Shown here: in pieces, positions 19,808 to 31,088 of the stretch | Numbering within the stretch: the first letter of the stretch is position 1 | How the letters are laid out: the number at the start of each line of letters is the position of its first letter | Source of the DNA: Devosia equisanguinis | GTDB taxonomy: Bacteria > Pseudomonadota > Alphaproteobacteria > Rhizobiales > Hyphomicrobiaceae | NCBI GenBank assembly: GCA_945862355.1 | Contig: CAMAYR010000019.1 | Span: forward strand, 1 to 36,230 | Direction: 5' to 3' | Length of the DNA: 36,230 nucleotides | Translations under genes and position numbers: made by a program | The notes under the pieces: model-generated | Seen by the model: only the letters and a program-made list of their open reading frames with translations | The model's database searches: none | Told to the model about the DNA's origin: nothing

Positions 19808-20226
19808 GTGTGGATAAGATCCGGTGTTATCCCCAGCGGCCCATGCGACGGCGAGGGTCAGGTGGACAACTCTAGCCTTGTCCACAAAGTTGTCCCAGTC
19901 CAAGCTCGAGGGGATAGAATTCGACGATGAAGGGCTATCCCCGTGGAAAGCAGCCTTGTGCCAGCCCTTTCCACACCTTCCCCACACCTTCACCCAGACA
20001 GGCCGACCTCATCCGTGATCTCAACGCCTTGACTTAACACGCGGATCTCGACCTAGTGGTGTTTCCGATGCTAAGCCACAAGATAGCGGGCCGAAGTCGT
20101 GCTCCTGGGGATTTCGTGTGGAGAGATGTGTGTGAAAAAGTTCTGCCCGTAATCCGCAGCACTAAGAGTCATAATAATAACCCAGAAGACTCTCTTTTCT
20201 AATTTAAGAGAGTCCCACCAGCCACG
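19808..20226. promoter_or_regulatory. oriC: Probable chromosomal replication origin (oriC) between DUF299 and hemE
   Basis: TGTGGATAA 19809-19817, TTATCCCCA 19827-19835, TTGTCCACA 19878-19886, TTTCCACAC near 19968; AT-rich stretch about 20130-20215; GANTC at 20166, 20188, 20210; ppsR/hemE flanks as in other alphaproteobacterial origins. Confidence 0.75.
20188..20214. repeat. Perfect 9-bp inverted repeat GACTCTCTT-ttctaattt-AAGAGAGTC
   Basis: Direct reading; each arm carries a GANTC site. Confidence 0.9.
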
Positions 20227-20235
20227 TTGGATAAG

Positions 20236-21300
20236 ATGCCCGGCAGAACACCACCCCGCCTGAGCGAGTGCCGCTTCCTGCAGCCGTTTTCGGGCAAGGC
20301 CATCAGCCCTCCGCCGGTGTGGCTCATGCGGCAGGCCGGTAGATATCTGCCCGAGTATCGGGAGATCCGGGAGAAGGCCGGCGGGTTTCTCGACCTGTGC
20401 TACACGCCGACACTGGCTGCGGAGGTTACTCTGCAGCCGATCCGACGGTTCGGATTCGATGCGGCGATCCTGTTTTCGGATATTCTCGTGGTCCCCCATG
20501 CGTTGGGTCAGAAGGTCGAGTTCAAGGAAGGCGAGGGCCCCGTGCTCGAGCCGATACGACAGGCAGCCGATCTGTCGCGCCTCGATCAGAGCCGAACCAC
20601 GGACAAGTTCGCGAAGGTTTACGAGACGGTCGCGCGAGTTCGCGATGGACTGCCGCGCGGGACGGCGCTGATCGGGTTTTGTGGCGCGCCTTGGACTGTG
20701 GCCACCTACGTCGTGGCGGGGCACGGCACTACCGATCAGGCCGACGCCAGGCTTTGGGCGTACCGCGATCCGGAAGGCTTCTCGCGGCTGATCGATATCC
20801 TGACGACGACGTCGATCGAGTATCTCTCCGGCCAGATCCTGGCGGGGGCAGACGTCGTGCAGATCTTCGATACCTGGGCGGGCGCGCTGCCAACCAACGA
20901 GCTCGAGCGCTGGGTGATCACGCCGACGCGCAAGATCGTGACGGAGTTGCGCAGCCGCCATCCCGAGGTGCCGGTGATAGGCTTTCCGAAGGGGATCGGC
21001 GTGCATGTGCCGCACTACGTCGAGGAGACCGGCGTGGACGGTATCGGTTGCGACACGACGATGCCGATGCCCGAGCTCCGCGATCGTATCGCTGAGCTGG
21101 GTGTCGTCATGCAGGGCAATCTCGATCCGCTGCTGCTCGTCGCTGGCGGGGTAGAGTTGGAGCGGCGGGTTTGCGAGATCATCAGTGAGGCCGGCGACGC
21201 GCCGTTCATTTTCAATCTCGGCCACGGCATCGTTCCGCAAACGCCGCCGTCGCATGTCGCGCGGCTGGTCGAGCTGGTTCGGCAAGGGAGTTCCGGGTGA
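20236..21300 (+). CDS. hemE: Uroporphyrinogen decarboxylase (alternative TTG start at 20227)
   Basis: PPVWLMRQAGRYLPEYREIREKAGGFLDLCYTPTLAAEVTLQPIRRFGFDAAILFSDILVVPHALG, GFCGAPWTVATY. Confidence 0.97.
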   Translation: MPGRTPPRLSECRFLQPFSGKAISPPPVWLMRQAGRYLPEYREIREKAGGFLDLCYTPTLAAEVTLQPIRRFGFDAAILFSDILVVPHALGQKVEFKEGEGPVLEPIRQAADLSRLDQSRTTDKFAKVYETVARVRDGLPRGTALIGFCGAPWTVATYVVAGHGTTDQADARLWAYRDPEGFSRLIDILTTTSIEYLSGQILAGADVVQIFDTWAGALPTNELERWVITPTRKIVTELRSRHPEVPVIGFPKGIGVHVPHYVEETGVDGIGCDTTMPMPELRDRIAELGVVMQGNLDPLLLVAGGVELERRVCEIISEAGDAPFIFNLGHGIVPQTPPSHVARLVELVRQGSSG

Positions 21301-21725
21301 GCTGGCTGCTGTGGCTGAAGGCCCTGCACGTAATAGCTGTTATTTCGTGGATGGCAGGACTGCTCTACTTGCCGAGACTTATGGTCTACCATGAAGGGGC
21401 CGATAAGGGGTCGGTCCAATCAGAGACCTTCAAGATTATGGAGTACCGTCTACTGCGGTACATCATGAATCCTTCTATGGTCGTCGTCTGGGTAACGGGG
21501 CCTATTTTAGCGTGGCAGTTTGGAATGCTGGGCGATTACTGGCTATGGGCCAAGTTTCTGCTCGTTGTTGCGATGACGGACTTCCACCACAGGTTGGCGA
21601 GATGGGTGAAAACTTTCGCCGCCGACCAAAATACTCGCGACGGAAAATTTTTCCGTATCGTCAACGAGGTACCTACGCTGCTGATGGTTGGAATCGTGAT
21701 ATTGGTGATCGTCAAGCCGTTCTGA
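21297..21725 (+). CDS. hemJ: Protoporphyrinogen IX oxidase, HemJ
   Basis: WLKALHVIAVISWMAGLLYLPRLMVYHEGADKGS...; follows hemE with a 4-bp overlap. Confidence 0.92.
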   Translation: MSWLLWLKALHVIAVISWMAGLLYLPRLMVYHEGADKGSVQSETFKIMEYRLLRYIMNPSMVVVWVTGPILAWQFGMLGDYWLWAKFLLVVAMTDFHHRLARWVKTFAADQNTRDGKFFRIVNEVPTLLMVGIVILVIVKPF

Positions 21726-21820
21726 GCGCGGCACGAGGTTCGCATTTTCGTGGCTTCGACCTATATTCAAAACACAGTACGTCGGCCGCGCTGCCGGTCG
21801 CAGGAACGGAAATCACCGAT

Positions 21821-22219
21821 ATGGTCGCCTCCACATCAGCCCGTCCCCGTCCCAAGGTTCTCGGATTGACCGATGCCGCCGCAGCGCGGGTGCGTGAGGT
21901 CATGGCGAGCAAGCCCGATGCCGTCGCACTCAAGATCGGCATTAAGAAGGGCGGCTGCGCCGGCATGGAGTACACGATTTCCTGGGCCGATAGCGTTGGC
22001 AAGTACGACGAGGTCGTGGAGGATAAGGGCGTAAAGGTCGTGATCGATCCGTCGGCCGTGCTCTATCTGCTCGGCACAGAGATGGACTGGAAAGTCGAGA
22101 AGCTCTCCGCGCAGTTCGTGTTCAACAACCCCAACCAGAAGAGCGCGTGCGGGTGCGGGGAGAGCGTAAATCTGGTTCCCGCGGACAAATCGGAGATCGG
22201 CAGCCAGCCGGGTGCCTGA
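21821..22219 (+). CDS. A-type iron-sulfur cluster assembly protein (IscA/SufA/ErpA)
   Basis: LTDAAAARVREVMASKPDAVALKIGIKKGGCAGMEYTISW... with C-terminal CGCGES. Confidence 0.93.
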   Translation: MVASTSARPRPKVLGLTDAAAARVREVMASKPDAVALKIGIKKGGCAGMEYTISWADSVGKYDEVVEDKGVKVVIDPSAVLYLLGTEMDWKVEKLSAQFVFNNPNQKSACGCGESVNLVPADKSEIGSQPGA

Positions 22220-22238
22220 AGTTGGATCGTGCTGACCC

Positions 22239-22805
22239 ATGCCGGAAGAATGGATACGCGAACTGTTGACGTTCTGGTTCGATGAGCTCGCGCCAGCGCA
22301 GTGGTTCGAGAAGAGCGTGACCGTCGATCAGCGCATCAAGGAGAGCTTCTCGGCGGTCTACGAGGAAGTGTCCTCTCGCGATGCGGCTGCCGAGGTCTGG
22401 GCAGGTGCAGGCGAAGGCACCGCGGGCCGGGTCCTCGCCCACGTCATTCTTCTCGATCAGCTTCCCCGGAATATGTTTCGCGGAACGGCGCGGATGTTTG
22501 CCAGCGATGGGGCAGCACTCGCGATCGCGCGGGCGGCCGTGGAACGTGGTCTCGACGCAGGGATGGATACGAATCGAAGGCTTTTCATCTACTTGCCGTT
22601 CGAGCACAGCGAGAGCCTAGTCGATCAGGATCTGTCCGTGCGGCTGTTCAAGCAACTGGGTCATGCCGAGTATCTTCGATATGCGGAGGCGCACCGCGAG
22701 ATAATCCTGCGCTTCGGCCGTTTTCCCCATCGCAACGCACTGCTAGGACGCGCCTCGACGGCGGAGGAGGCAGCGTTCCTGCAGCAGCCGGGTTCGAGCT
22801 TCTGA
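22239..22805 (+). CDS. DUF924 family protein
   Basis: ELLTFWFDELAPAQWFEKSVTVDQRIKESFS...ILLDQLPRNMFRGTARMFASD...YLPFEHSESLVDQDLSVRLF. Confidence 0.9.
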   Translation: MPEEWIRELLTFWFDELAPAQWFEKSVTVDQRIKESFSAVYEEVSSRDAAAEVWAGAGEGTAGRVLAHVILLDQLPRNMFRGTARMFASDGAALAIARAAVERGLDAGMDTNRRLFIYLPFEHSESLVDQDLSVRLFKQLGHAEYLRYAEAHREIILRFGRFPHRNALLGRASTAEEAAFLQQPGSSF

Positions 22806-22896
22806 GGTTTCCAGAACTACCATAGTTCGGGATAGGGGTTTGCTCCGGGGCGCAGGGTTCGCGTAGGGTCTGGCCGACCGATCAGGGAGGCCCCAC

Positions 22897-24153
22897 ATGA
22901 CCGACGCCGCCATCGCCCAGCCAGCCAAAGCCGCTCGCGCAACCGCAGGTGCGGATCCGCGTAGCGAGTACATGCGGCGCTATCCGACAGCGTTCGATCT
23001 GCGTGACCTCGCGCGGCGGCGGATGCCGAACTTCGCGTTCGAGTATGGCGACGGCGGCGCAGGCACGGACGGTGGCATCCGGCGCAATTGGGCGGCGTTC
23101 GATGCCGTCGAGTTGATGCCGAGGTACGGCAAGGTGATCGCACCGCCGTCGGCGCAGACGAAAATTCTCGGCAAGAGCTATGCGGCGCCGATCGGGATCG
23201 CGCCAGTGGGTGGGCCTGGCACCTGCTTTCCGGGTGCCGAAAGGTATCTGGCGGCCGCAGCGCAAGCGGCTCGTGTGCCTTATACGCTCGGCGTGCTGAG
23301 CGGCATCACCGTCGAGCAGGCGGCAGAAATTGCGCCGGATGTGCTGTGGTTCCAGATGTACAGGTTCGCCAACAACAATCACAAGATCGGGCTCGATCTC
23401 GTGCGGCGGGCGGCGGCTGCCGGCGTTCAGGCGCTGGTGCTGACCTTCGATACGCCGGCACGGACAACGAGGCCGCGCGAATCGAAAAGCGGCATTCCCC
23501 ATCCTTTCCGGCTGACGATGAAGATGCGGCTCGACGCGATGTCGTCGCCGGCGTGGATGGCGTCGCTTGCCCGTAACGGCATTCCGAGGTTCGTCTCTCT
23601 GACGCCCTACATGGGCGGAAACCTGAGCCTGGAAGAATCCACGGCGTTTATTCGGCGGGAGCAGGGCGGAGCGTTCACCTGGGACGAGCTCAAGCTCTAT
23701 CGTGACGCGTGGAAAGGTCCGCTGGTGCTGAAGGGCGTGCTGCATCCGGCGGACGCGGAGATGGCGGTCAAGGCGGGAATCGACGGCATCCTGGTCAGCA
23801 ATCACGGAGGTCGGCAGATCGAGGCGTTGCCGGCGTCGATCGACGCGCTGCCGGCGATCACGGAGGCTGTCGGGGGCAAGATTTCGATCATCGTCGACAG
23901 CGGGGTCAGGTCGGGTGTGGACGCTGCGCGTGCCGTCGCGCTGGGGGCGGAAGCGGGCTTCGCGGGCAAGGCATTCATGTGGAGCCTGGGTGCGCTGGGG
24001 CCGGACGGGCCGGCCCACTACATCAATCTGCTGACCGAGGACGTGCGGGCGACACTGGGACAGACCGGCTGCAACACGGTGGCTGAGCTGCGCGCGGTGC
24101 CGGTTCGCCACCCTGGCGCCTACCGGCTCGCCGATTTCCGCGAGAGGGTTTGA
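22897..24153 (+). CDS. FMN-dependent alpha-hydroxy-acid oxidase (lactate dehydrogenase LldD-like)
   Basis: FDLRDLARRRMPNFAFEYGDGGAG, APIGIAPVGGPG, WFQMYRFAN, LVLTFDTPA, GILVSNHGGRQIEALPASIDALP, IIVDSGVRSGVDAARAVALGAEAGFAGKAFMW. Confidence 0.92.
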   Translation: MTDAAIAQPAKAARATAGADPRSEYMRRYPTAFDLRDLARRRMPNFAFEYGDGGAGTDGGIRRNWAAFDAVELMPRYGKVIAPPSAQTKILGKSYAAPIGIAPVGGPGTCFPGAERYLAAAAQAARVPYTLGVLSGITVEQAAEIAPDVLWFQMYRFANNNHKIGLDLVRRAAAAGVQALVLTFDTPARTTRPRESKSGIPHPFRLTMKMRLDAMSSPAWMASLARNGIPRFVSLTPYMGGNLSLEESTAFIRREQGGAFTWDELKLYRDAWKGPLVLKGVLHPADAEMAVKAGIDGILVSNHGGRQIEALPASIDALPAITEAVGGKISIIVDSGVRSGVDAARAVALGAEAGFAGKAFMWSLGALGPDGPAHYINLLTEDVRATLGQTGCNTVAELRAVPVRHPGAYRLADFRERV

Positions 24154-24255
24154 GCCAGATTGTCCACGGTCCTTCGCAGGGAGAGGTTCATGTGTCCGCG
24201 ACAATGGGTTATGGGCTACTCGAAGTGAACTACAACACCCTGTGCCCGGCCAAGG

Positions 24256-27207
24256 ATGTCGCAGAGACGGAACTCAACGCGCAGGGGCGCGCCGGAGAGG
24301 GAAGACCCGGTGAGCGGCCAAGCAGAAACAGATCCGACGGCCGCACTCGGTGAGGCGGGCTCGCCTTCCCGTGGCGGTGCTGGAAGCGCACCGGCAGGTC
24401 TGGCCGAGGCCACGCCGTCGATGGCGCAGTATCTCGAGATAAAGGCTGCCAATCCCGATTGCGTGCTGTGGTATCGCATGGGGGATTTCTACGAGCTGTT
24501 CTTCGAGGATGCCGTCGTCGCGTCGGCGGCGCTCAGTATCGTGCTGACCAAGCGCGGCAAGCATCTAGGCCAGGACATTCCGATGTGCGGCGTGCCTGTT
24601 GTGCGCGCCGACGAGTATCTGCAGCGGCTTATACGGCAGGGCTACCGTGTAGCGGTATGCGAGCAGCTCGAGGATCCGGCGGAGGCGCGAAAGCGCGGAT
24701 CGAAAGCCGTCGTGCGTCGCGATGTCGTGCGGCTCGTCACGCCGGGTACGCTCACCGAAGACACGCTGCTCGATGCGCGCGCGCGCAACTATCTGTCTGC
24801 GTTGTTTCGCACGCCTCCCTCGCAAGGCCAGGCGCGCGGGGCGTTGGCGCCTGAGTTTGCGATTGCTTCGCTCGACCTGTCGACGGGAGAGATGGAGGTC
24901 GGGCTCGCCCATCGGGGCGATCTCGGCAGCGAGATCGTGCGGCTCTCGCCATCCGAGCTGATCGCAGCAGACGACACGCTGGGTGACGAGGACGTTGCGA
25001 AGTGGATCGCGGTGGTGCGCGCGGCAGCGATGCCGGTGCCGGCGGCAAGCTTCGACAGCCTCGCGGGTGAGCGCAATCTGAAGGCGGCACTCGGCGTCGG
25101 CGATCTCGATGCGTTCGGTGCTTTCAGCCGGCCTGAGTTTTGCGCGATCGCGTCGCTGCTCAAGTACGTGGAGCTTACGCAGATCGGCAAACGGCCGATG
25201 CTCAGGCCTCCGCGTCGGACGGGGGTAGGCAGTGTCCTCGTGATCGACGCGGCGAGCCGGGCAAGCCTGGAGATCCTGCGTTCGACATCGGGCGAGAAGA
25301 ACGGCAGCCTTCTTGCAGCACTTGACCGGACGGTGACTGGGGCAGGGGCACGCGAGCTGGCGGCGCGGCTTTCCAGTCCGCTCACCGAGCCTCGGGCGAT
25401 AAATGCCCGGCTCGATGCCGTGGGCTTTCTGATCGAGCGCGAGACGGTCCGGGAAGACGTGCGAGCAGCGCTGAAGGCTGCGCCCGACATGGGGCGTGCG
25501 CTGTCGCGGCTCGCCTTGCAGCGTGGCAGTCCGCGCGATCTCGGCGCGGTGCGCGATGCGCTGGCGCAGGGCCGGTCTTGTGGGGCCCTGCTCTGCGACG
25601 CGGGGGCCAGCATCGGTCTGCCAACGGAGCTGTCAGGAGCCTTAGAGCGCATTTCCAGCGTAAGCGTCTCGCTGGGCGAGAACCTTCAGCAAGCGCTGGG
25701 GGATGCGTTGCCGCTGGTGCGGCGTGAGGGTGGTTTCGTGCGCGCAGGATTTCGCCGGGAGCTTGACGAGGCGCGGCAACTCGCGGAGGACGGCCGGAAG
25801 GTGATGGCGGCGCTGGAGACGCGCTATATCGCAGAGAGCGGCGTCAAATCCCTCAAGATCCGGCACAACAACATCCTCGGCTATTTCATCGAGGTGTCGC
25901 AACTGAACGCCAAGCCGCTGCAGACGCCGCCGCTGTCCGAAACTTTCCGGCACCGCCAGACCATGGCGAACGCGGTGCGTTTCACGACGGGAGAGCTCAG
26001 CGAGACGGAGGGGCGCATCGCTTCCGCGGGGGAGCGGGCGCTGGCGCTGGAGCAGGAAATATTCGACGAGCTTGCCGGAGCTGTCGCGAAAGAAGAGCAG
26101 GCGCTCGCTGCACTTGCGGCCGCGCTTGCCGAGATCGACCACTATGCCGGCCTTGCCGAGTTGGCGGCGGAAGAGCGCTACGTGCGGCCGACCGTGGACG
26201 GTAGCCTCGTCTTCGAGCTTCGTGGCGGGAGGCATCCCGTCGTCGAGCAGGCGCTGAGGGCTGCCAAGTCCGGCCCGTTCATCGAGAACGACTGTGTGCT
26301 GGTGCGTGGGGCTGGGGGGGATGCGGACGATGGCTTTGCTTCAGCATCGAGCAAGCCACCGGGCTTCGAGGAGGGCGCGGAGGGTCGCGTGTGGCTCGTC
26401 ACGGGGCCGAATATGGCCGGCAAGTCGACATTCCTTCGGCAGAATGCGCTTATCACATTGATGGCGCAGGCGGGGTGCTTCGTGCCGGCGCGGTCGGCGC
26501 ACCTTGGCGCGGTCGACCGATTGTTCAGCCGCGTCGGCGCATCCGACGATCTGGCACGTGGACGCTCGACGTTCATGGTCGAGATGGTGGAGACGGCGGC
26601 AATCCTCAACCAGGCGACGGAGCGCTCGCTCGTCATCCTGGACGAGATCGGGCGGGGAACGGCGACATTCGACGGGCTGTCGATCGCCTGGGCGGCGCTC
26701 GAGTATCTGCACGATGCTTGCGGCTCGCGCGCATTGTTCGCGACGCACTATCACGAGCTTACCCAGCTCACGTCGCGACTGGGTGCGCTTGCCTGCGCGA
26801 CGATGGACGTGAAGGAATGGCAAGACGAGATCGTGTTCCTGCATCGGGTGCGCGCCGGCGTTGCCGATCGCTCTTATGGCATCCAGGTGGCGAAGCTGGC
26901 AGGCCTGCCTCCGAAAGTGGTCGCACGGGCAGGCGAGGTTCTGAAAAGGCTGGAGAAGCAAGGGCGGCGCAGTGGCGGATCGGAGAAGGTGCTCGAGGAT
27001 CTTCCGCTTTTCGCTGCTGCAGCACAGCCCGAGCTGGAATCGAGGCTGGATGCTGCGGCGAGGTTCGGGCCGACGCCGGCGGAAGTCCTGCTCGATGCAA
27101 CGAACGTCGACGATCTGACCCCGCGCGCGGCGCTAGATCTGCTCTACAAGTTGAAGGAGCTGCGCGCCCCGGCGGCTGCCGGCGAGGACAGGAAGGGATC
27201 GCCATGA
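24256..27207 (+). CDS. mutS: DNA mismatch repair protein MutS
   Basis: MAQYLEIKAANPDCVLWYRMGDFYELFFEDA; VTGPNMAGKSTFLRQNALI; DEIGRGTATFDGLSIAWA. Exact start uncertain. Confidence 0.97.
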   Translation: MSQRRNSTRRGAPEREDPVSGQAETDPTAALGEAGSPSRGGAGSAPAGLAEATPSMAQYLEIKAANPDCVLWYRMGDFYELFFEDAVVASAALSIVLTKRGKHLGQDIPMCGVPVVRADEYLQRLIRQGYRVAVCEQLEDPAEARKRGSKAVVRRDVVRLVTPGTLTEDTLLDARARNYLSALFRTPPSQGQARGALAPEFAIASLDLSTGEMEVGLAHRGDLGSEIVRLSPSELIAADDTLGDEDVAKWIAVVRAAAMPVPAASFDSLAGERNLKAALGVGDLDAFGAFSRPEFCAIASLLKYVELTQIGKRPMLRPPRRTGVGSVLVIDAASRASLEILRSTSGEKNGSLLAALDRTVTGAGARELAARLSSPLTEPRAINARLDAVGFLIERETVREDVRAALKAAPDMGRALSRLALQRGSPRDLGAVRDALAQGRSCGALLCDAGASIGLPTELSGALERISSVSVSLGENLQQALGDALPLVRREGGFVRAGFRRELDEARQLAEDGRKVMAALETRYIAESGVKSLKIRHNNILGYFIEVSQLNAKPLQTPPLSETFRHRQTMANAVRFTTGELSETEGRIASAGERALALEQEIFDELAGAVAKEEQALAALAAALAEIDHYAGLAELAAEERYVRPTVDGSLVFELRGGRHPVVEQALRAAKSGPFIENDCVLVRGAGGDADDGFASASSKPPGFEEGAEGRVWLVTGPNMAGKSTFLRQNALITLMAQAGCFVPARSAHLGAVDRLFSRVGASDDLARGRSTFMVEMVETAAILNQATERSLVILDEIGRGTATFDGLSIAWAALEYLHDACGSRALFATHYHELTQLTSRLGALACATMDVKEWQDEIVFLHRVRAGVADRSYGIQVAKLAGLPPKVVARAGEVLKRLEKQGRRSGGSEKVLEDLPLFAAAAQPELESRLDAAARFGPTPAEVLLDATNVDDLTPRAALDLLYKLKELRAPAAAGEDRKGSP

Positions 27208-30035
27208 CCGCGCTAGAGCCTCAATCGCGGCGGATGCGTGCATCGACTGCGGCTGTCGATCTCGTGCCTGCCCCCTATTTTGACACGCTGGAACTGCGAA
27301 AGGAGCTGACAGGGATTTTCAATGCCGCGGGCACCACCCAAGATGCGCGAACGGTGGTGGTCGAGCGCATGAAAGGGCTCGTCAAGGCGGCGCGTGCGGC
27401 CGCATTGGCTCAGCTCGAGGTCGACGGGAAAGGACGACGCTGCGCTGCGGGGCTGTCTCTGTTCCAGGACGAGCTGATACGGCTGCTCTTCGACTACACG
27501 ACACGGCACATCTATCGCGCGACCAATCCGTCCGACGCGGAGCGCATGGCGATCATCGCGACCGGCGGTTACGGGCGGGGGCTGCTTGCACCGGGATCGG
27601 ACATCGATCTGTTGTTCCTGCTTCCCTACAGGCAGACGCCGTGGGGCGAGAGTGTCGCGGAGTACCTGCTCTACATCCTGTGGGATCTCGGCTTCAAGGT
27701 CGGCCATGCGACGCGGACGGTCGAACAGTCGATCAAGCTTGCCCAGGCGGACATGACGATCCGTACTTCCATGATCGATATGAGACTGATCCAAGGCGAT
27801 GGACAGCTCTTCGAGGAACTCGATCAGAGGCTGAAGGCCGAGGTTATTCGTGGTACGGCGCGCCAGTTCATCGCGGCAAAGCTCGGCGAGCGCGACGATC
27901 GGCACAAGCGCGAAGGCGAGAGCCGGTATCGCGTCGAGCCCAACATCAAGGAAGGGTCCGGCGGGCTGCGCGATCTGCACACGCTGCACTGGCTCGCGAA
28001 GTATCTCAACGGCGCGGATCTGGCGCACGGCACCGGTGCGCAGGATATGTTCACTAAGGCGGAGCTGACGTTGTTCCGGCGCTGCGAGGATTTCCTCTGG
28101 ACCGTGCGCTGTCATCTCCATTTCCAGACGGGACGTCCGGAGGAGAGGCTTTCGTTCGATGTGCAGCCGACGATGGCGCGTCGGCTCGGCTATCGCGACG
28201 CGGGTGGAATGTTGCCGGTCGAGCGTTTCATGAAGCACTACTTTCTCGTAGCCAAGGACGTCGGAGATTTGACGAATACGCTGTGCTCGGCGCTCGAGAT
28301 GCAGCAGCTTCTTGCTGCGCCGCGGATCAACAAGCTGCTCAATCCGCTGACGTGGACGATGCGGCGGCGTGTGCGGCAGCGGACTGATTTCCGTGTCGAC
28401 AACGAGCGCGTCAACGTGTCGGACGAGGGGGTGTTCGAGCGCGATCCGGTCAATCTCATCCGCATCTTTGCAGTGGCGGAGGAGACGGGCTCGTTTCTGC
28501 ATCCTAACGCGCTGCGGCTGATCAGAAGCTCGCTGCGGCTCATCAGCGACCGCTTGCGCAACGATACGGAAGCCAATCGCATCTTCCTCGATTTGCTCGA
28601 GCGGACCGTCGAGCCGGAGACGATGCTGCGCATGATGAACGAGGCTGGCGTTCTTGGGCGCTTTATTCCCGAGTTCGGCCGCGTGGTCGCGATGATGCAG
28701 TACAATATGTATCATCACTACACGGTGGACGAGCATCTGGTTCGCACCGTCGGCGAGCTGAAGCGGATCGGCGCGGGCAAGTTCGCCGACACTCTGCCGG
28801 TCTCGACGGAGATCTTCGCCTCGGTCATCAACAAACGGGCTCTTATCGTGGCGGCGCTGCTGCATGACGTCGGCAAGGGCCTCAAGGAGGATCATTCGAT
28901 CGTCGGCGAGCGGATCGCGCGCCAACTGGGGCCGCGGCTGGGTTTGACACCGGCAGAGACGGAGACAGCGGCGTGGCTCATTCGCGATCATCTTACGATG
29001 AGCGAGACGGCGCAGAGCCGCGATCTCGGGGATCCGAAAACGATTCGCGATTTCGCAGCGGTCGTACAGAGCCCGGAGCGTCTCAAGCTACTATTGCTGC
29101 TTACCGTCGCGGATATCCGCGCGGTGGGGCCGGGCACGTGGAACGGCTGGAAAGGGCAGCTTCTGCGCCAACTCTACTGGGAGGCGGAGCCGATCGTTGC
29201 CGGTGGCCACACGACGGTGGGGCGGCGAACACGGATCGCAGCCGCGCATGAGGCGCTGCGGCCAGAGCTCAAAGACTGGCCGTCGGCAGAGATCGAACGC
29301 TTCATCGCCCGACATTACGACGACTACTGGCTCAAGACGGATACCCGTCGGCAGGCCGATCATGCAAGGCTGATGCGGAAAGCCGAAGAAGGCGGGCTCA
29401 AGCTTGCGACGGACTATGCGTCGAATGCGTTCACCGCGATAACGGAGCTTACAGTTCTCGCGCCGAACCATCCGCGGCTATTGTCGCTGTTTGCGGGAAG
29501 TTGCGCGGCCGTCGGTGCGAACATCATCGGTGCGCACATCTCCACGACGCGAGACGGTCTGGCACTCGACACGTTTCTGCTGCACCGTGAGTTCAGTGAA
29601 GACGACGACGAGCAGCGCCGTATCAAACGCATCGCAAAGACCATCGATACCGTGCTTCATGGCGAGGTCCGGCTCGCGCAACTCATGGCGAGTCGCAAAC
29701 CGCAAGAGCGACGGATCAGTGCTTTTCATGTCGAACCGGAGGTCGTCATCAACAACGAGGATTCGGATACCTTCACCGTTATCGAGGCGACCGGGCTCGA
29801 CCGCCCCGGGCTCCTTTACGATCTCACGAGCACTTTGTCGGACCTTTCTCTCGACATCACATCGGCGCACATCACGACCTACGGCGAAAAGGCGGTGGAC
29901 GTGTTCTACGTGACGGACCTGACGGGCAAGAAGATCGTGTCGGAGAGCCGGCACCAGGCCATTAGGACACGGTTGACGGCGGCGCTCAGGGCGCCGGGTG
30001 GGGCAAAGCAAGCGGTGCCGGCATCTGGCGGGTAA
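27204..30035 (+). CDS. glnD: Bifunctional uridylyltransferase/uridylyl-removing enzyme GlnD
   Basis: ATGGYGRGLLAPGSDIDLLFLLP, EGSGGLRDLHTLHWLAKY, HD domain AALLHDVGKG, C-terminal ACT domains. ATGA overlap with mutS. Confidence 0.96.
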   Translation: MTALEPQSRRMRASTAAVDLVPAPYFDTLELRKELTGIFNAAGTTQDARTVVVERMKGLVKAARAAALAQLEVDGKGRRCAAGLSLFQDELIRLLFDYTTRHIYRATNPSDAERMAIIATGGYGRGLLAPGSDIDLLFLLPYRQTPWGESVAEYLLYILWDLGFKVGHATRTVEQSIKLAQADMTIRTSMIDMRLIQGDGQLFEELDQRLKAEVIRGTARQFIAAKLGERDDRHKREGESRYRVEPNIKEGSGGLRDLHTLHWLAKYLNGADLAHGTGAQDMFTKAELTLFRRCEDFLWTVRCHLHFQTGRPEERLSFDVQPTMARRLGYRDAGGMLPVERFMKHYFLVAKDVGDLTNTLCSALEMQQLLAAPRINKLLNPLTWTMRRRVRQRTDFRVDNERVNVSDEGVFERDPVNLIRIFAVAEETGSFLHPNALRLIRSSLRLISDRLRNDTEANRIFLDLLERTVEPETMLRMMNEAGVLGRFIPEFGRVVAMMQYNMYHHYTVDEHLVRTVGELKRIGAGKFADTLPVSTEIFASVINKRALIVAALLHDVGKGLKEDHSIVGERIARQLGPRLGLTPAETETAAWLIRDHLTMSETAQSRDLGDPKTIRDFAAVVQSPERLKLLLLLTVADIRAVGPGTWNGWKGQLLRQLYWEAEPIVAGGHTTVGRRTRIAAAHEALRPELKDWPSAEIERFIARHYDDYWLKTDTRRQADHARLMRKAEEGGLKLATDYASNAFTAITELTVLAPNHPRLLSLFAGSCAAVGANIIGAHISTTRDGLALDTFLLHREFSEDDDEQRRIKRIAKTIDTVLHGEVRLAQLMASRKPQERRISAFHVEPEVVINNEDSDTFTVIEATGLDRPGLLYDLTSTLSDLSLDITSAHITTYGEKAVDVFYVTDLTGKKIVSESRHQAIRTRLTAALRAPGGAKQAVPASGG

Positions 30036-30101
30036 GTGTGGGGTGGGTGTGGGGCGGGCGGCATTGACCCGCCTCGCGGAGCCGCTATCTACCCTGCATA
30101 G

Positions 30102-31088
<987 letters not shown>

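Noticed and set aside
22882-24204. 440-aa minus ORF opposite the lldD-like gene
   Set aside because: Antisense shadow in high-GC DNA.
26391-27203. Upstream extension of the 1214-aa ORF containing glnD
   Set aside because: It is an out-of-frame shadow of mutS; glnD proper starts at 27204 (MTALEPQ...).
27213-28991. 592-aa minus ORF opposite glnD
   Set aside because: Antisense shadow ORF rich in Arg/His; no domain logic, and GlnD is unmistakable on +.
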